Below, one piece after another: positions 19,377-27,401 of a stretch of DNA of 41,576 nt. The translations under genes were made by a program, and so were the position numbers. This stretch comes from an uncultured Bacteroidota bacterium (GTDB taxonomy: Bacteria; Bacteroidota; Bacteroidia; Chitinophagales; Saprospiraceae): the NCBI GenBank assembly GCA_903905445.1, contig CAIVGO010000473.1, positions 1 to 41,576 on the forward strand, in the 5' to 3' direction. Numbering within the stretch: the stretch's first letter is position 1; each line of letters opens with the position of its first letter. The notes beneath the pieces are model-generated. The model did not search any database, was not told where the DNA came from, and saw nothing but the letters and a program-made list of their open reading frames with translations.

Positions 19377-21406
19377 TACCGCCCAACCAACATTTTATAC
19401 GACACATTTGCAGTGCCACATTGCATGTTTACCCAATAAATGCCTGGGCGAAGTGGGGCGGTATCCAACGCAAGGCTGTGTTCGCCCGCTTGCTGGGGCC
19501 CTTCCAACACGGGCAACACCATGCGCCCATTTACATCGGCAATATGAATACGGACCAACGCGTCGACGCCAACGGAATAATGCAACATCGTTTGCGTCTG
19601 TGCAGGATTGGGCACTACTTTGATGCTGCAAATCCCTTCGATTGCCGTTGGTGCAGATACGGAAGTCGTACTGACATTGGTTCCATAAAGGGTAACTACG
19701 CCATAGCCTGGCACGTTCACCGCTGTCGCATGGTTGTTGATCGGTTCCAGGCTTTGTTGCCAATAGGAATTATTGGAGGAGGTAAACGCCGCAAAAGTGG
19801 CAGGCAATCCTTGTGTTCCTTGCAAATCAATGGCCGTTGTCTGTGTGGTTGGGCTGGTGTTTACCAATACGATGGTCAAGGTGTTATCCAATTCATGAAC
19901 GTATGCACTGGCCAACAAACTGTTGTTGCTGTTGGCGACTTCAACCCGCTCCGCGTTGGGGCGGATGTATTTAAAAAAATGTTTAGCCGCCACGTATTTG
20001 GGCGCGTTTTCTTTTTGGGCTTCATTGCTCAAAGCGAAAGTGGATACCTGACCATTGTCCTCCCCGGTAAAAGTCCAATAAATCCATGCGCTCTCTTGGC
20101 CGGTCGTAAGGGCCTGGTGAATTTTTGCGGCGATACTCCAGCCACCATTGTTGGGAAACCCTGCAGCGGGTTCCAGCCAATCAGCCGCTTCCCCTGAAGT
20201 TTCGGTCATCCAGGATTTTTTCCCAAATTCCGTAAACCCTTTCACATTGGCAGGGATGCCCGGCGCGGGGCTATTGACCCAACCATTGGCCCACCAATCC
20301 CACAAAACAGCGTTTGCGCCGCCTGCACTGACCCCATCGGGCGCATAGCCGTGGATGCAGAAAAAATCCAGGGATTGAAGCGCCGCAGGGTCCGCACCAA
20401 TATTTTTGAGGTATTGCAGGTTTTTGTGCACCGGGCCGCCATATTCCCACATACCGTATGGATCGCCCCCGAGCAGGTCTTCAGGGCCCATAATTTTGAT
20501 GCCTTTCAGATCGGTGTGTTGGTCAAATTCGGCACGCACCGCCTTTAACGCCGATATATACTGGCTCGACAACGGGTAGGTGGCACTGTTATAAAATTGC
20601 TCGAAATTGAGCTCGTTCTGGATACTGATGGCATAAAACTGGATGCCATGAAAGTCTTGGTACCCTTTAATATAGGCTGCGGTGCTGCGGGCAAATTGTT
20701 GCAGGGCGGTTGTTGGGCCTGTCCCATCATTGAACACCTCCAAGGGCGTATTGGATACATCCAGCCTGCCACCCGCAAAATTGCCGCCCCAAATAAAGGG
20801 CCATGGGCTGCCCGCAACCGGGCCGGGCCACCAGTCCTGACCGTACGTGTTACCAGAAGCAACTTTCACCCAGGGCACGGGCGACCAAATAGAACCGATC
20901 AATTTAAAATCGCCTAAGGCCGCTTTTTTGGCCTTGCCCGCAGTGATTGCACCGTCGGGAGCGTAGGTAAACTTGTTGACATTGGCCGAAATATCCGTCC
21001 CCATCACTGCAATCGGCGCGTTTTGTCCACCAAAGGAGCGGGAATAATCATTAGGCCCCGTGTAGGTACGCACCCGGTTGTTTTCTGGCCCATTAGGGTT
21101 GGCAGGATCTTCCAAGTTAAATATGCTGACTGTACTGCTTCCCATAAACCAGGGCGAATAATAGGTCAGGTTGGAATAGGGCGTTTTCAGTTTTGGGGTC
21201 AAATCAACCCGGTAAATCGAAGCCCCCAAATCATCAAAATAGAGTGCTTGCCACCATGCCTGGTTCACGGCATGATCGCCTTGGTGTGCACCAAAACCAT
21301 CCATCACCTGTTTTCGTTGATTGCAAAGCACTTGGATGGAGGTTGTTTGTGCAAAAGCGTGTGTAGCAAGATAAAAGAAAAGCGAAAAGAAGAAAAAGTG
21401 TTTCAT
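19376..21406 (-). CDS. GH30-like glycoside hydrolase with T9SS sorting domain
   Basis: 'QRKQVMDGFGAHQGDHAVNQAWWQALYFDDLGASIYRVDLTP', 'AISIQNELNFEQFY', 'KSWMTETSGEAADW', C-terminal 'IKVVPNPAQTQTMLHYSV...GIYWVNMQ'. Confidence 0.82.
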   Translation of the reverse strand: MKHFFFFSLFFYLATHAFAQTTSIQVLCNQRKQVMDGFGAHQGDHAVNQAWWQALYFDDLGASIYRVDLTPKLKTPYSNLTYYSPWFMGSSTVSIFNLEDPANPNGPENNRVRTYTGPNDYSRSFGGQNAPIAVMGTDISANVNKFTYAPDGAITAGKAKKAALGDFKLIGSIWSPVPWVKVASGNTYGQDWWPGPVAGSPWPFIWGGNFAGGRLDVSNTPLEVFNDGTGPTTALQQFARSTAAYIKGYQDFHGIQFYAISIQNELNFEQFYNSATYPLSSQYISALKAVRAEFDQHTDLKGIKIMGPEDLLGGDPYGMWEYGGPVHKNLQYLKNIGADPAALQSLDFFCIHGYAPDGVSAGGANAVLWDWWANGWVNSPAPGIPANVKGFTEFGKKSWMTETSGEAADWLEPAAGFPNNGGWSIAAKIHQALTTGQESAWIYWTFTGEDNGQVSTFALSNEAQKENAPKYVAAKHFFKYIRPNAERVEVANSNNSLLASAYVHELDNTLTIVLVNTSPTTQTTAIDLQGTQGLPATFAAFTSSNNSYWQQSLEPINNHATAVNVPGYGVVTLYGTNVSTTSVSAPTAIEGICSIKVVPNPAQTQTMLHYSVGVDALVRIHIADVNGRMVLPVLEGPQQAGEHSLALDTAPLRPGIYWVNMQCGTANVSYKMLVGR

Positions 21407-21459
21407 CCTGGTAAAAAGTATTTTTTGTGTAAGCGTGCTACTGACAAATTACCTCCAGT

Positions 21460-21807
21460 TTAGATATTCTCCTTTATCCCGAAGTAATCGTTGTAAAGTT
21501 GGCGCTTTTCCGGCGATTTCTGCCATGCGGGCTTGTTAAAATAAAAGTCGGGCAACCCTGCTGCTTCCAGGCGGGGTTCGCAGGGTTCGTAAAAGTCTTT
21601 TTCGCCGCGCTGGTGTTCATTCCGGGCGCATTGTCCATATTGAAACCCGCAATGTGCTTCCGTGACCAGCACCATTTGGTTCATGGCTTTTTCCACGTTT
21701 TCGTGCATTCCTTTGGATATATAATCCCCGATTCCGTTCCAAAAGAAACAAAAATATTGGGGGCAGGTGGTTAAGTCGGGTTGTGGAGGGTGGTTTTCGT
21801 TTTTCAT
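21460..21807 (-). CDS. Hypothetical protein (115 aa)
   Basis: Complete ORF with several Cys residues; no family recognised. Confidence 0.55.
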   Translation of the reverse strand: MKNENHPPQPDLTTCPQYFCFFWNGIGDYISKGMHENVEKAMNQMVLVTEAHCGFQYGQCARNEHQRGEKDFYEPCEPRLEAAGLPDFYFNKPAWQKSPEKRQLYNDYFGIKENI

Positions 21808-21843
21808 AAAAAAGTTTATTTGTAAAGGTGTTAGCCTTTATTT

Positions 21844-22055
21844 TTAAGCCATTACTGCAACGATACTGAGTACGCGTTCCGCCAAAGTAATATCCCCAAA
21901 CAGGCTTACTTTGTCTTTTACTTGTTCCGGTAAAACAATTTCCACGCGGTTGGACGATCCCATTCTGCTGCAGTGTGCCCGTTTAAAAGGTCGATCAGTT
22001 TCCTTTCCAAGATAGGAAATAAATGGCGTGTTTCTATTTGGATTTCGCTGGTCAT
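21844..22055 (-). pseudogene. Internally deleted remnant of a paralogue of the 18540..19376 gene
   Basis: 21963-22055 matches 19284-19376, and 21848-21946 matches 18543-18656; about 0.6 kb of the middle is missing and a 13-nt deletion lies in the 3' part. Confidence 0.85.
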
Positions 22056-22160
22056 ATTCTGGTCGTTTTAGAAGGTAACGTTTAACGGGAGTATTAAAGT
22101 TCGGTGCATCTTGACCCAAATAATGTCAACGCACTGTGGTTATGAAAATGGTTGTACCTT

Positions 22161-22216
22161 ATTCCTTTGAAAATCAATTTTTATCCATCCATCCTTCAAA
22201 TCCATTTAAATCTGGG
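22161..22216 (+). repeat. Dispersed repeat family 1, copy 1
   Basis: attcctttgaaaatcaatttttatccatccatccttcaaatccatttaaatctgggt; near-identical to copies 2 and 3. Confidence 0.85.
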
Positions 22217-22376
22217 TATAATGTGTGAAGGATGTAATTTTTTTTATTTTTTGTGTAAGACCTTAGGTATTAACAGGTAGGACCTTTGTGTCGGGAGGTA
22301 TGGGTGTACATGGGTCTTGATCAATCTCTTTCTGTCTTTATGAAGATTGTTTGGAAATAGACGAAACAGTTAAGAC

Positions 22377-22808
22377 ATGACAAATACAGAATTTACAATT
22401 CGCTTAATGGCCGCCCTGCTTGCTGGTTTATTGATCGGCTTTGAAAGGCAATGGAACCATAAGTCCGCAGGTTTGCGAACCAATACGTTGGTTTCGGTTG
22501 GTGCGGCCATTTTTGTATTGATTTCCATAATGGTTACAGAAAAGGGAAACGGCGATGTAACCAGAATAATAGGACAAGTGGTTACTGGTATTGGCTTTTT
22601 ATGTGCTGGGATCATTTTTAAAGAAGGTATTAGTGTGCATGGATTGACAACAGCAGTTACCGTTTGGTGCTGCTCGGCAGTTGGCTGTTTAGCAGCAGCA
22701 GGGTATTTCAAAGAGACGTTTATTGCAACATTCTTCATTATTGCGGTAAATATATTGTTAAAACCAATAGACGAATGGTTGACAAATAGACGGAAAGATG
22801 TCGTCTAA
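22377..22808 (+). CDS. MgtC/SapB-family membrane protein
   Basis: 'RLMAALLAGLLIGFERQWNHKSAGLRTNTLVSVGAAIFVLIS...GQVVTGIGFLCAGIIFKEGISVHGLTTAVTVWCCSAVGCLAAAGYF'. Confidence 0.94.
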   Translation: MTNTEFTIRLMAALLAGLLIGFERQWNHKSAGLRTNTLVSVGAAIFVLISIMVTEKGNGDVTRIIGQVVTGIGFLCAGIIFKEGISVHGLTTAVTVWCCSAVGCLAAAGYFKETFIATFFIIAVNILLKPIDEWLTNRRKDVV

Positions 22809-22864
22809 TCCTTTGAAAATCAAATTTTTATCAATCCATCCTTTAAATCCATTTAAATCCTGGG
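22806..22864 (+). repeat. Dispersed repeat family 1, copy 2
   Basis: taatcctttgaaaatcaaatttttatcaatccatcctttaaatccatttaaatcctggg. Confidence 0.85.
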
Positions 22865-22866
22865 TC

Positions 22867-22926
22867 TAATCCATTGAAAATCAATGTTTTTTATCCATCA
22901 ATCCTTTAAATCCATTTAAATCCTGG
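22867..22926 (+). repeat. Dispersed repeat family 1, copy 3, tandem with copy 2
   Basis: taatccattgaaaatcaatgttttttatccatcaatcctttaaatccatttaaatcctgg. Confidence 0.85.
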
Positions 22927-22935
22927 TTTAAAATA

Positions 22936-23658
22936 ATGACCTTAACAGAAGTAATAAATTACAGACGTTCCGTAAGAAATTACAAAGATATCTCGATTGA
23001 TACGGAGAAAGTGAAACATTGTATTGCACTGGCAACCTTAGCACCGAACAGTTCAAACATGCAACTTTGGGAGTTTTACCATATCACCACCCCAGAAATT
23101 TTAAAGCAGCTTGCTGTAGCCTGTTTAAGTCAAGCATCAGCAACAACGGCGCAGCAAATGGTCATTTTTGTAACCAGGCAAGATTTTTACAAAAAAAGGG
23201 CTAAAGAAATGATGCACTTAGAAATGCAAAATGTGCAAAAAAACAGTCCAAAAGAGAAACAGGCTAAAAGAATTAAAAACTGGAAAATGTATTATGGACG
23301 GGTAATGCCTTTTTTGTATGCACGGTTCTTTGGATTTTTTGGCTTGGTTCGGAAAATAGCAGTGAGCATCGTAGGACTTTTCAGACCAATCGTTTACCAG
23401 GTATCTGAAAATGATATGCGCGTGGTGGTGCATAAAACTTGTGCTTTGGCTGCACAAACCTTTATGCTGGCAATGGCTGATGAAAAATATGACACTTGCC
23501 CCATGGAAGGATTTGACAGCAGAAAAGTAAAACGTATTTTAAAATTACCTTATGGTGCTGAGGTGAATATGATTATTTCTTGCGGAATACGCGAAGAAAA
23601 TGGTGTTTGGGGCGACAGGATGAGAATTCCCTTTGATGAAGTATATCAAGAAATTTAA
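22936..23658 (+). CDS. Nitroreductase-family protein
   Basis: 'EVINYRRSVRNYKD...CIALATLAPNSSNMQLWEFYHITTPE...AAQTFMLAMADEKYDTCPMEGFDSRKVKRILKLP...EVNMIISCGIREE'. Confidence 0.9.
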   Translation: MTLTEVINYRRSVRNYKDISIDTEKVKHCIALATLAPNSSNMQLWEFYHITTPEILKQLAVACLSQASATTAQQMVIFVTRQDFYKKRAKEMMHLEMQNVQKNSPKEKQAKRIKNWKMYYGRVMPFLYARFFGFFGLVRKIAVSIVGLFRPIVYQVSENDMRVVVHKTCALAAQTFMLAMADEKYDTCPMEGFDSRKVKRILKLPYGAEVNMIISCGIREENGVWGDRMRIPFDEVYQEI

Positions 23659-23745
23659 CCGCGGCGCATCGGTTGTAAAAAAAACAAAGATTGAGCGTTG
23701 CAAGATATTAGGCGTTGTAAAAGCGTAGACCACGCGCGGCGGAAA
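23654..23745 (+). repeat. Dispersed repeat family 2 (GC-rich inverted termini), copy R1
   Basis: About 92 bp, ends in CGCGCGGCGGAAA; interior near-identical to R2; overlaps the nitroreductase stop codon. Confidence 0.85.
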
Positions 23746-23801
23746 TATCAGGAAAATAAAAGAATTCTTGAAGCATAAATCACTTTCTAAAATCTAAACA
23801 T

Positions 23802-24449
23802 ATGTGTTTCTCTGCAAGCGCCAGTTTTGGAGCCGGTGCTGTTCTTACAGTTATTGGTGTTGTATCTATCAAAAAAACGCATCGTGCTTCACAATTGCTA
23901 TTTGCTAGTATTCCATTTGTTTTTGGAGTGCAGCAAATAGCAGAAGGCGTACTGTGGCGAACACTTCCAAACCCTGATTATCTGAATACTCAAAAAATAT
24001 TCACGTATGTTTTTTTGTTTTTCGCACAAGTTCTGTGGCCCTTGTGGGTTCCAATCGCAATTTTACTACTGGAGAAAAATGCAACAAGAAAAATCATTCA
24101 AAAGGTTTGGGTTGTGGCAGGACTAATTGTAGGTTTATATTTGGCATACTGCCTAATGGCATTTCATGTAGAGGCAAAAATAGTAGGACATCATATTGCT
24201 TATTTACAGGACTACCCAGATTCACTTAGGAAATATGTCATCATATTATATGCTTTTGCTACGATAGTTCCTCCATTCTTTTCACACATCAGACGGATGT
24301 GGATGTTGGGCATATCCATTTTAATTGCTTACGTCGTTACAGCAGTATTTTACAACCATTACATTCTTTCGGTTTGGTGCTTTTTTTCCTCTATCATTAG
24401 TTTGTCCGTTTACGCCATCATGGTAGAAATTTCAAACAAAAGGCTATAG
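23802..24449 (+). CDS. DUF6629-like multipass membrane protein
   Basis: N-terminus 'MCFSASASFGAGAVLTVIGVVSI', several TM segments. Confidence 0.75.
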   Translation: MCFSASASFGAGAVLTVIGVVSIKKTHRASQLLFASIPFVFGVQQIAEGVLWRTLPNPDYLNTQKIFTYVFLFFAQVLWPLWVPIAILLLEKNATRKIIQKVWVVAGLIVGLYLAYCLMAFHVEAKIVGHHIAYLQDYPDSLRKYVIILYAFATIVPPFFSHIRRMWMLGISILIAYVVTAVFYNHYILSVWCFFSSIISLSVYAIMVEISNKRL

Positions 24450-24459
24450 AATGATCATT

Positions 24460-24550
24460 TTTTCCGCCGCGCGTTGGTTATAAAAAAACAAAGATTGAGC
24501 GTTGCGAGATATTATGCGTTGTAAAAGTGAAGACCACGCGCGGCGGAAAA
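24460..24550 (+). repeat. Dispersed repeat family 2, copy R2
   Basis: TTTTCCGCCGCGCGTTGGT ... ACCACGCGCGGCGGAAAA; termini are inverted repeats; direct repeat of R1, start-to-start distance about 806 bp. Confidence 0.88.
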
Positions 24551-24559
24551 GGTTGAGAA

Positions 24560-24591
24560 GTTGAGAAGTCGTGCGGTATGGACTTCTCAAC
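24560..24591 (-). terminator. Hairpin downstream of the 88-aa coiled-coil gene
   Basis: GTTGAGAAGTC - 10-nt loop - GACTTCTCAAC, perfect 11-bp stem with a second possible register. Confidence 0.45.
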
Positions 24592-24610
24592 CTCTGAACT
24601 TCTCAATTAA

Positions 24611-24877
24611 TTAAAACCAATCATTAAACCGCTCCTTCAAAGAATTGAGGGCAGTTTCGGCTTTTGCCTTGAGTTCCTGAAATTCTTCGCTGGTTTCTTC
24701 GCCCAGTTTTTCAAAGTCTTCACCAAAGTCGATGCTCTTCAGGTACGTGAGCTGTTCCTGAATTTCTTCTTTCGCTTCAGCAACACCTTCCTTGGCTAGC
24801 TCAGTCAGGTGGGCGATTTTTTCTTGAACTTTGGCTTTAGTTTCGGCCAGTTGTTCTTTCAATTGTTCCTTGTCCAT
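24611..24877 (-). CDS. Small charged coiled-coil protein
   Basis: 'MDKEQLKEQLAETKAKVQEKIAHLTELAKEGVAEAKEEIQEQL', amphipathic heptads. Confidence 0.7.
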   Translation of the reverse strand: MDKEQLKEQLAETKAKVQEKIAHLTELAKEGVAEAKEEIQEQLTYLKSIDFGEDFEKLGEETSEEFQELKAKAETALNSLKERFNDWF

Positions 24878-25014
24878 TTTGATTGATTTAAAATTAAAAA
24901 ATAACTAAGTAGTAGGGCAAAAATAAGTGTTAATTTTTCCTGAGCCAAAGAATTAGATGAGGCACTTGGAATGAACCGCTTATTTATCTTATCCTTTGTC
25001 AAAATGAACACTTA

Positions 25015-25045
25015 TTTTCCGCCGCGCGTGATCTTTACGCTTGAT
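25015..25045 (-). repeat. Dispersed repeat family 2, inverted half-copy R3
   Basis: TTTTCCGCCGCGCGTGATCTTTACGCTT matches the reverse complement of the right end of R1/R2 (TTTTCCGCCGCGCGTGGTCTTCAC..TT). Confidence 0.65.
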
Positions 25046-25116
25046 GCGCTCGATGCTTCATCGTGGAGCGTGATATTAGATGGAGTGTTTTTTATTGGTG
25101 GGGTTGAGCCTTGCGT

Positions 25117-25496
25117 CTTAGTAAATACTTCGCCTTTTTTGTATTGATTGAGCCTTGCCCCCGGCTAGATCCTTCGCCTTTTTTATATGCCATAGCAATT
25201 GGATTTGCCCGTATTGGTAATTTTCACAAAACTAATTGCGTCGGCATATTCTTCCCCTTATTTATTCGTGGTTATTTAGACCTCAACGGGGGAAGTAAAA
25301 AGACTCAGGATGACAACTCACGTTAAAATAAGGTCTGATCTTTAGTTTGATAAAGATATGGAAGTTAAAAACAACGTGAGCTGTCATCCTGAGGGCCGTT
25401 TCTTTCCCTTTCGGATCATTAATTACCCAAAATGGTAAGGGGGAAAGAAACGGACGGAAGGATCTGGCCAGGCGCTACCTTGCAGTATTTGCTAAG
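25117..25496. repeat. About 380-bp nested imperfect palindrome containing GTCATCCTGAG arms
   Basis: 25117-25129/25484-25496, 25163-25174/25458-25469 and 25304-25324/25373-25393 are nested inverted repeats, each with one mismatch. Extra hairpin 25396-25408/25441-25453 is perfect. Confidence 0.85.
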
Positions 25497-25634
25497 GGTG
25501 TATTTATTGTTTTTTATTGATCCGAATGATTGAATCACTCCTCCTCATCTGTTAACTTTTCAGTCGTCGTAAACAGTCCATTCTTGCATTCAAATCGCAC
25601 TTTTCGGGCTAAAAATACCATCTATTGGCGGTTT

Positions 25635-25772
25635 TTACGCTTCCTCCTGTTCATTTAATTCAATACTTTCCTGAATTTCAACCAGCCCACCAACAAAGGC
25701 TTCAACGCACAAATCCCCATCACAAAATATTTTCCAATCTCCTTTAGCCCCTATTAATAAAGATGAATCTGA
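25635..25772 (-). pseudogene. Internally deleted remnant of a paralogue of the 29964..30545 gene
   Basis: Minus-strand translation SDSSLLIGAKGDWKIFCDGDLCVEAFVG-G-LVEIQESIELNEQEEA* aligns to residues about 45-71 and 178-193 of the intact protein. Confidence 0.85.
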
Positions 25773-25800
25773 CTGGGAAGGCGCCAGCAGGGCGAACAAA

Positions 25801-27375
25801 CTAAATCACAACCAATTTTTTAGAAATAACCGCCCCATTCACCCGAATACGATAGAAATAAGTCCCTACAGGCAGGTCTTTCTTTCTATAAGTCACCGCG
25901 TGTTTACCCGCAGGATAGTTCCCTTCCAAAACCGTGTGCCTTACTTTGCCATGAATATCGGTAATCTGTATCAATACAGCACCTCCCTCTGAAGTGAACG
26001 TAAAAGTGGTCTCCTCCACAAACGGATTTGGATCGTTCTGGATGGCAATTTTTGAACGCACCGGCTGTTCGACGCCAACACTCGGCGCCTTGAAAATGGG
26101 CAAGATCGGGTAGTCATGGCCCAGTGCCGTCTCAGGATCAGGCAAGCCAAACCAATCTTTTAAAGCACTGGCATAAACAGACCTGAAATCATGTTCCATG
26201 GGGATGTCTTCGGAGGGGCCAACTTCCTCCGGAATCATTGGATTGTCCCCAATGATGCCAGGTATTACATTTTTGCCAAATACAAACATGGGCGCACCCG
26301 CACCATGGTCCGTACCAATGCTGCCATTGGAAGCGATGGTGCGTCCAAACTCGGAAAACGTCATGCCGGCTACCCGATCATCCACATCCAACAGTTGGAG
26401 ATCATCCTGAAAAGCGCCGATCGCCACGGAAACCTTGCGCAAAAGGTCTGCGTGTTTACCATAGATGGTTCCTTCCGTTTCATTTACCTGCGCGCTGTGT
26501 GTATCAAAACCATCGAGCGATACCACATAAATGGGGGTGCGCAAGCCACCGCTGATCAATTGGGCTACGATCCGCAATTGATCGGCCAAATTGTTTTCGC
26601 CCAGCACAGGGTATAGGGTAGACAGGTTTTTACCAACATCGGCGGCATTTTTGATGGATGCGTAATAAGTCTGTGCTTGTTGGGAGACCAACCTCAAGAA
26701 GGAGAGTTCTTGTCCGTAAGGCGTATTGGGCGTCGGCTCTGTTTGATCATTGACAAATTGATAATAGTACTGCGGGTCGGAAATAGCGACACCCATGGGA
26801 AGCCGATTGCCCATCAAAGCCAAAGAAACGACGGAACCAATTTGAACCGCCAAGGGATCGGGATGCTCAGGGTTGGGATAACCGTCCGGGAAGTCGGGAT
26901 GCAAATTTTGCAAATATCGGCCAGCCCATCCGGTCCCTAAATATTCATTTGCATCAGAACCAGACATCCATATATCGGTCGAACGGAAATGCGAATAGTC
27001 CTGATTGGGGTATCCTACGTTTTGTACAATGCTTACTTTGCCTTCATTATAAAGGTTTTTGACTGCACTAAAAGCAGGATGAACCGTGTTGAGGCTGGTA
27101 CCATCCAGGCTTAACACCTTGCTTTCAGGAATAAGGATATTTTGGCGCACGGTCGCCAATTGATCGTATTGATCCATTGGAATCAGGGTATTGAGGCCAT
27201 CATTTCCGCCGGTTAACTGGATCAACACCAGGACGCGGTTATGTTCATTGTTCAATCCCGCCAAGGACTTGAACATGGGCGCATGCGAGATAGGATTCAG
27301 CGCAAATCCCTTGTATTTGAATCCAGACCAGGCAGCAGCAGCACCCGCATACTGGAGAAAATGTCTTCTTTTCAT
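25801..27375 (-). CDS. DUF1501-family protein with T9SS sorting domain
   Basis: 'MKRRHFLQYAGAAAAWSGFKY', 'VLVLIQLTGGNDGLNTLIPMDQYDQLA', 'VAGMTFSEFGRTIASNGSIGTDHGAGAPMFVFG', C-terminal 'GTYFYRIRVNGAVISKKLVVI'. Confidence 0.93.
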   Translation of the reverse strand: MKRRHFLQYAGAAAAWSGFKYKGFALNPISHAPMFKSLAGLNNEHNRVLVLIQLTGGNDGLNTLIPMDQYDQLATVRQNILIPESKVLSLDGTSLNTVHPAFSAVKNLYNEGKVSIVQNVGYPNQDYSHFRSTDIWMSGSDANEYLGTGWAGRYLQNLHPDFPDGYPNPEHPDPLAVQIGSVVSLALMGNRLPMGVAISDPQYYYQFVNDQTEPTPNTPYGQELSFLRLVSQQAQTYYASIKNAADVGKNLSTLYPVLGENNLADQLRIVAQLISGGLRTPIYVVSLDGFDTHSAQVNETEGTIYGKHADLLRKVSVAIGAFQDDLQLLDVDDRVAGMTFSEFGRTIASNGSIGTDHGAGAPMFVFGKNVIPGIIGDNPMIPEEVGPSEDIPMEHDFRSVYASALKDWFGLPDPETALGHDYPILPIFKAPSVGVEQPVRSKIAIQNDPNPFVEETTFTFTSEGGAVLIQITDIHGKVRHTVLEGNYPAGKHAVTYRKKDLPVGTYFYRIRVNGAVISKKLVVI

Positions 27376-27401
27376 GATCGATCGTGTTGCATCGGGTGCG
27401 C

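Noticed and set aside
19421-20197. 258-aa plus-strand ORF inside GH30
   Set aside because: Antisense to GH30, no domain evidence.
22219-22376. Possible Mg2+ riboswitch upstream of MgtC
   Set aside because: No recognisable riboswitch consensus or terminator-type hairpin was seen by eye.
23654-24550. Integron attC interpretation of R1/R2
   Set aside because: No convincing GTTRRRY/RYYYAAC core pair conserved in both copies and no integrase in the window; kept only as a cassette-like analogy.
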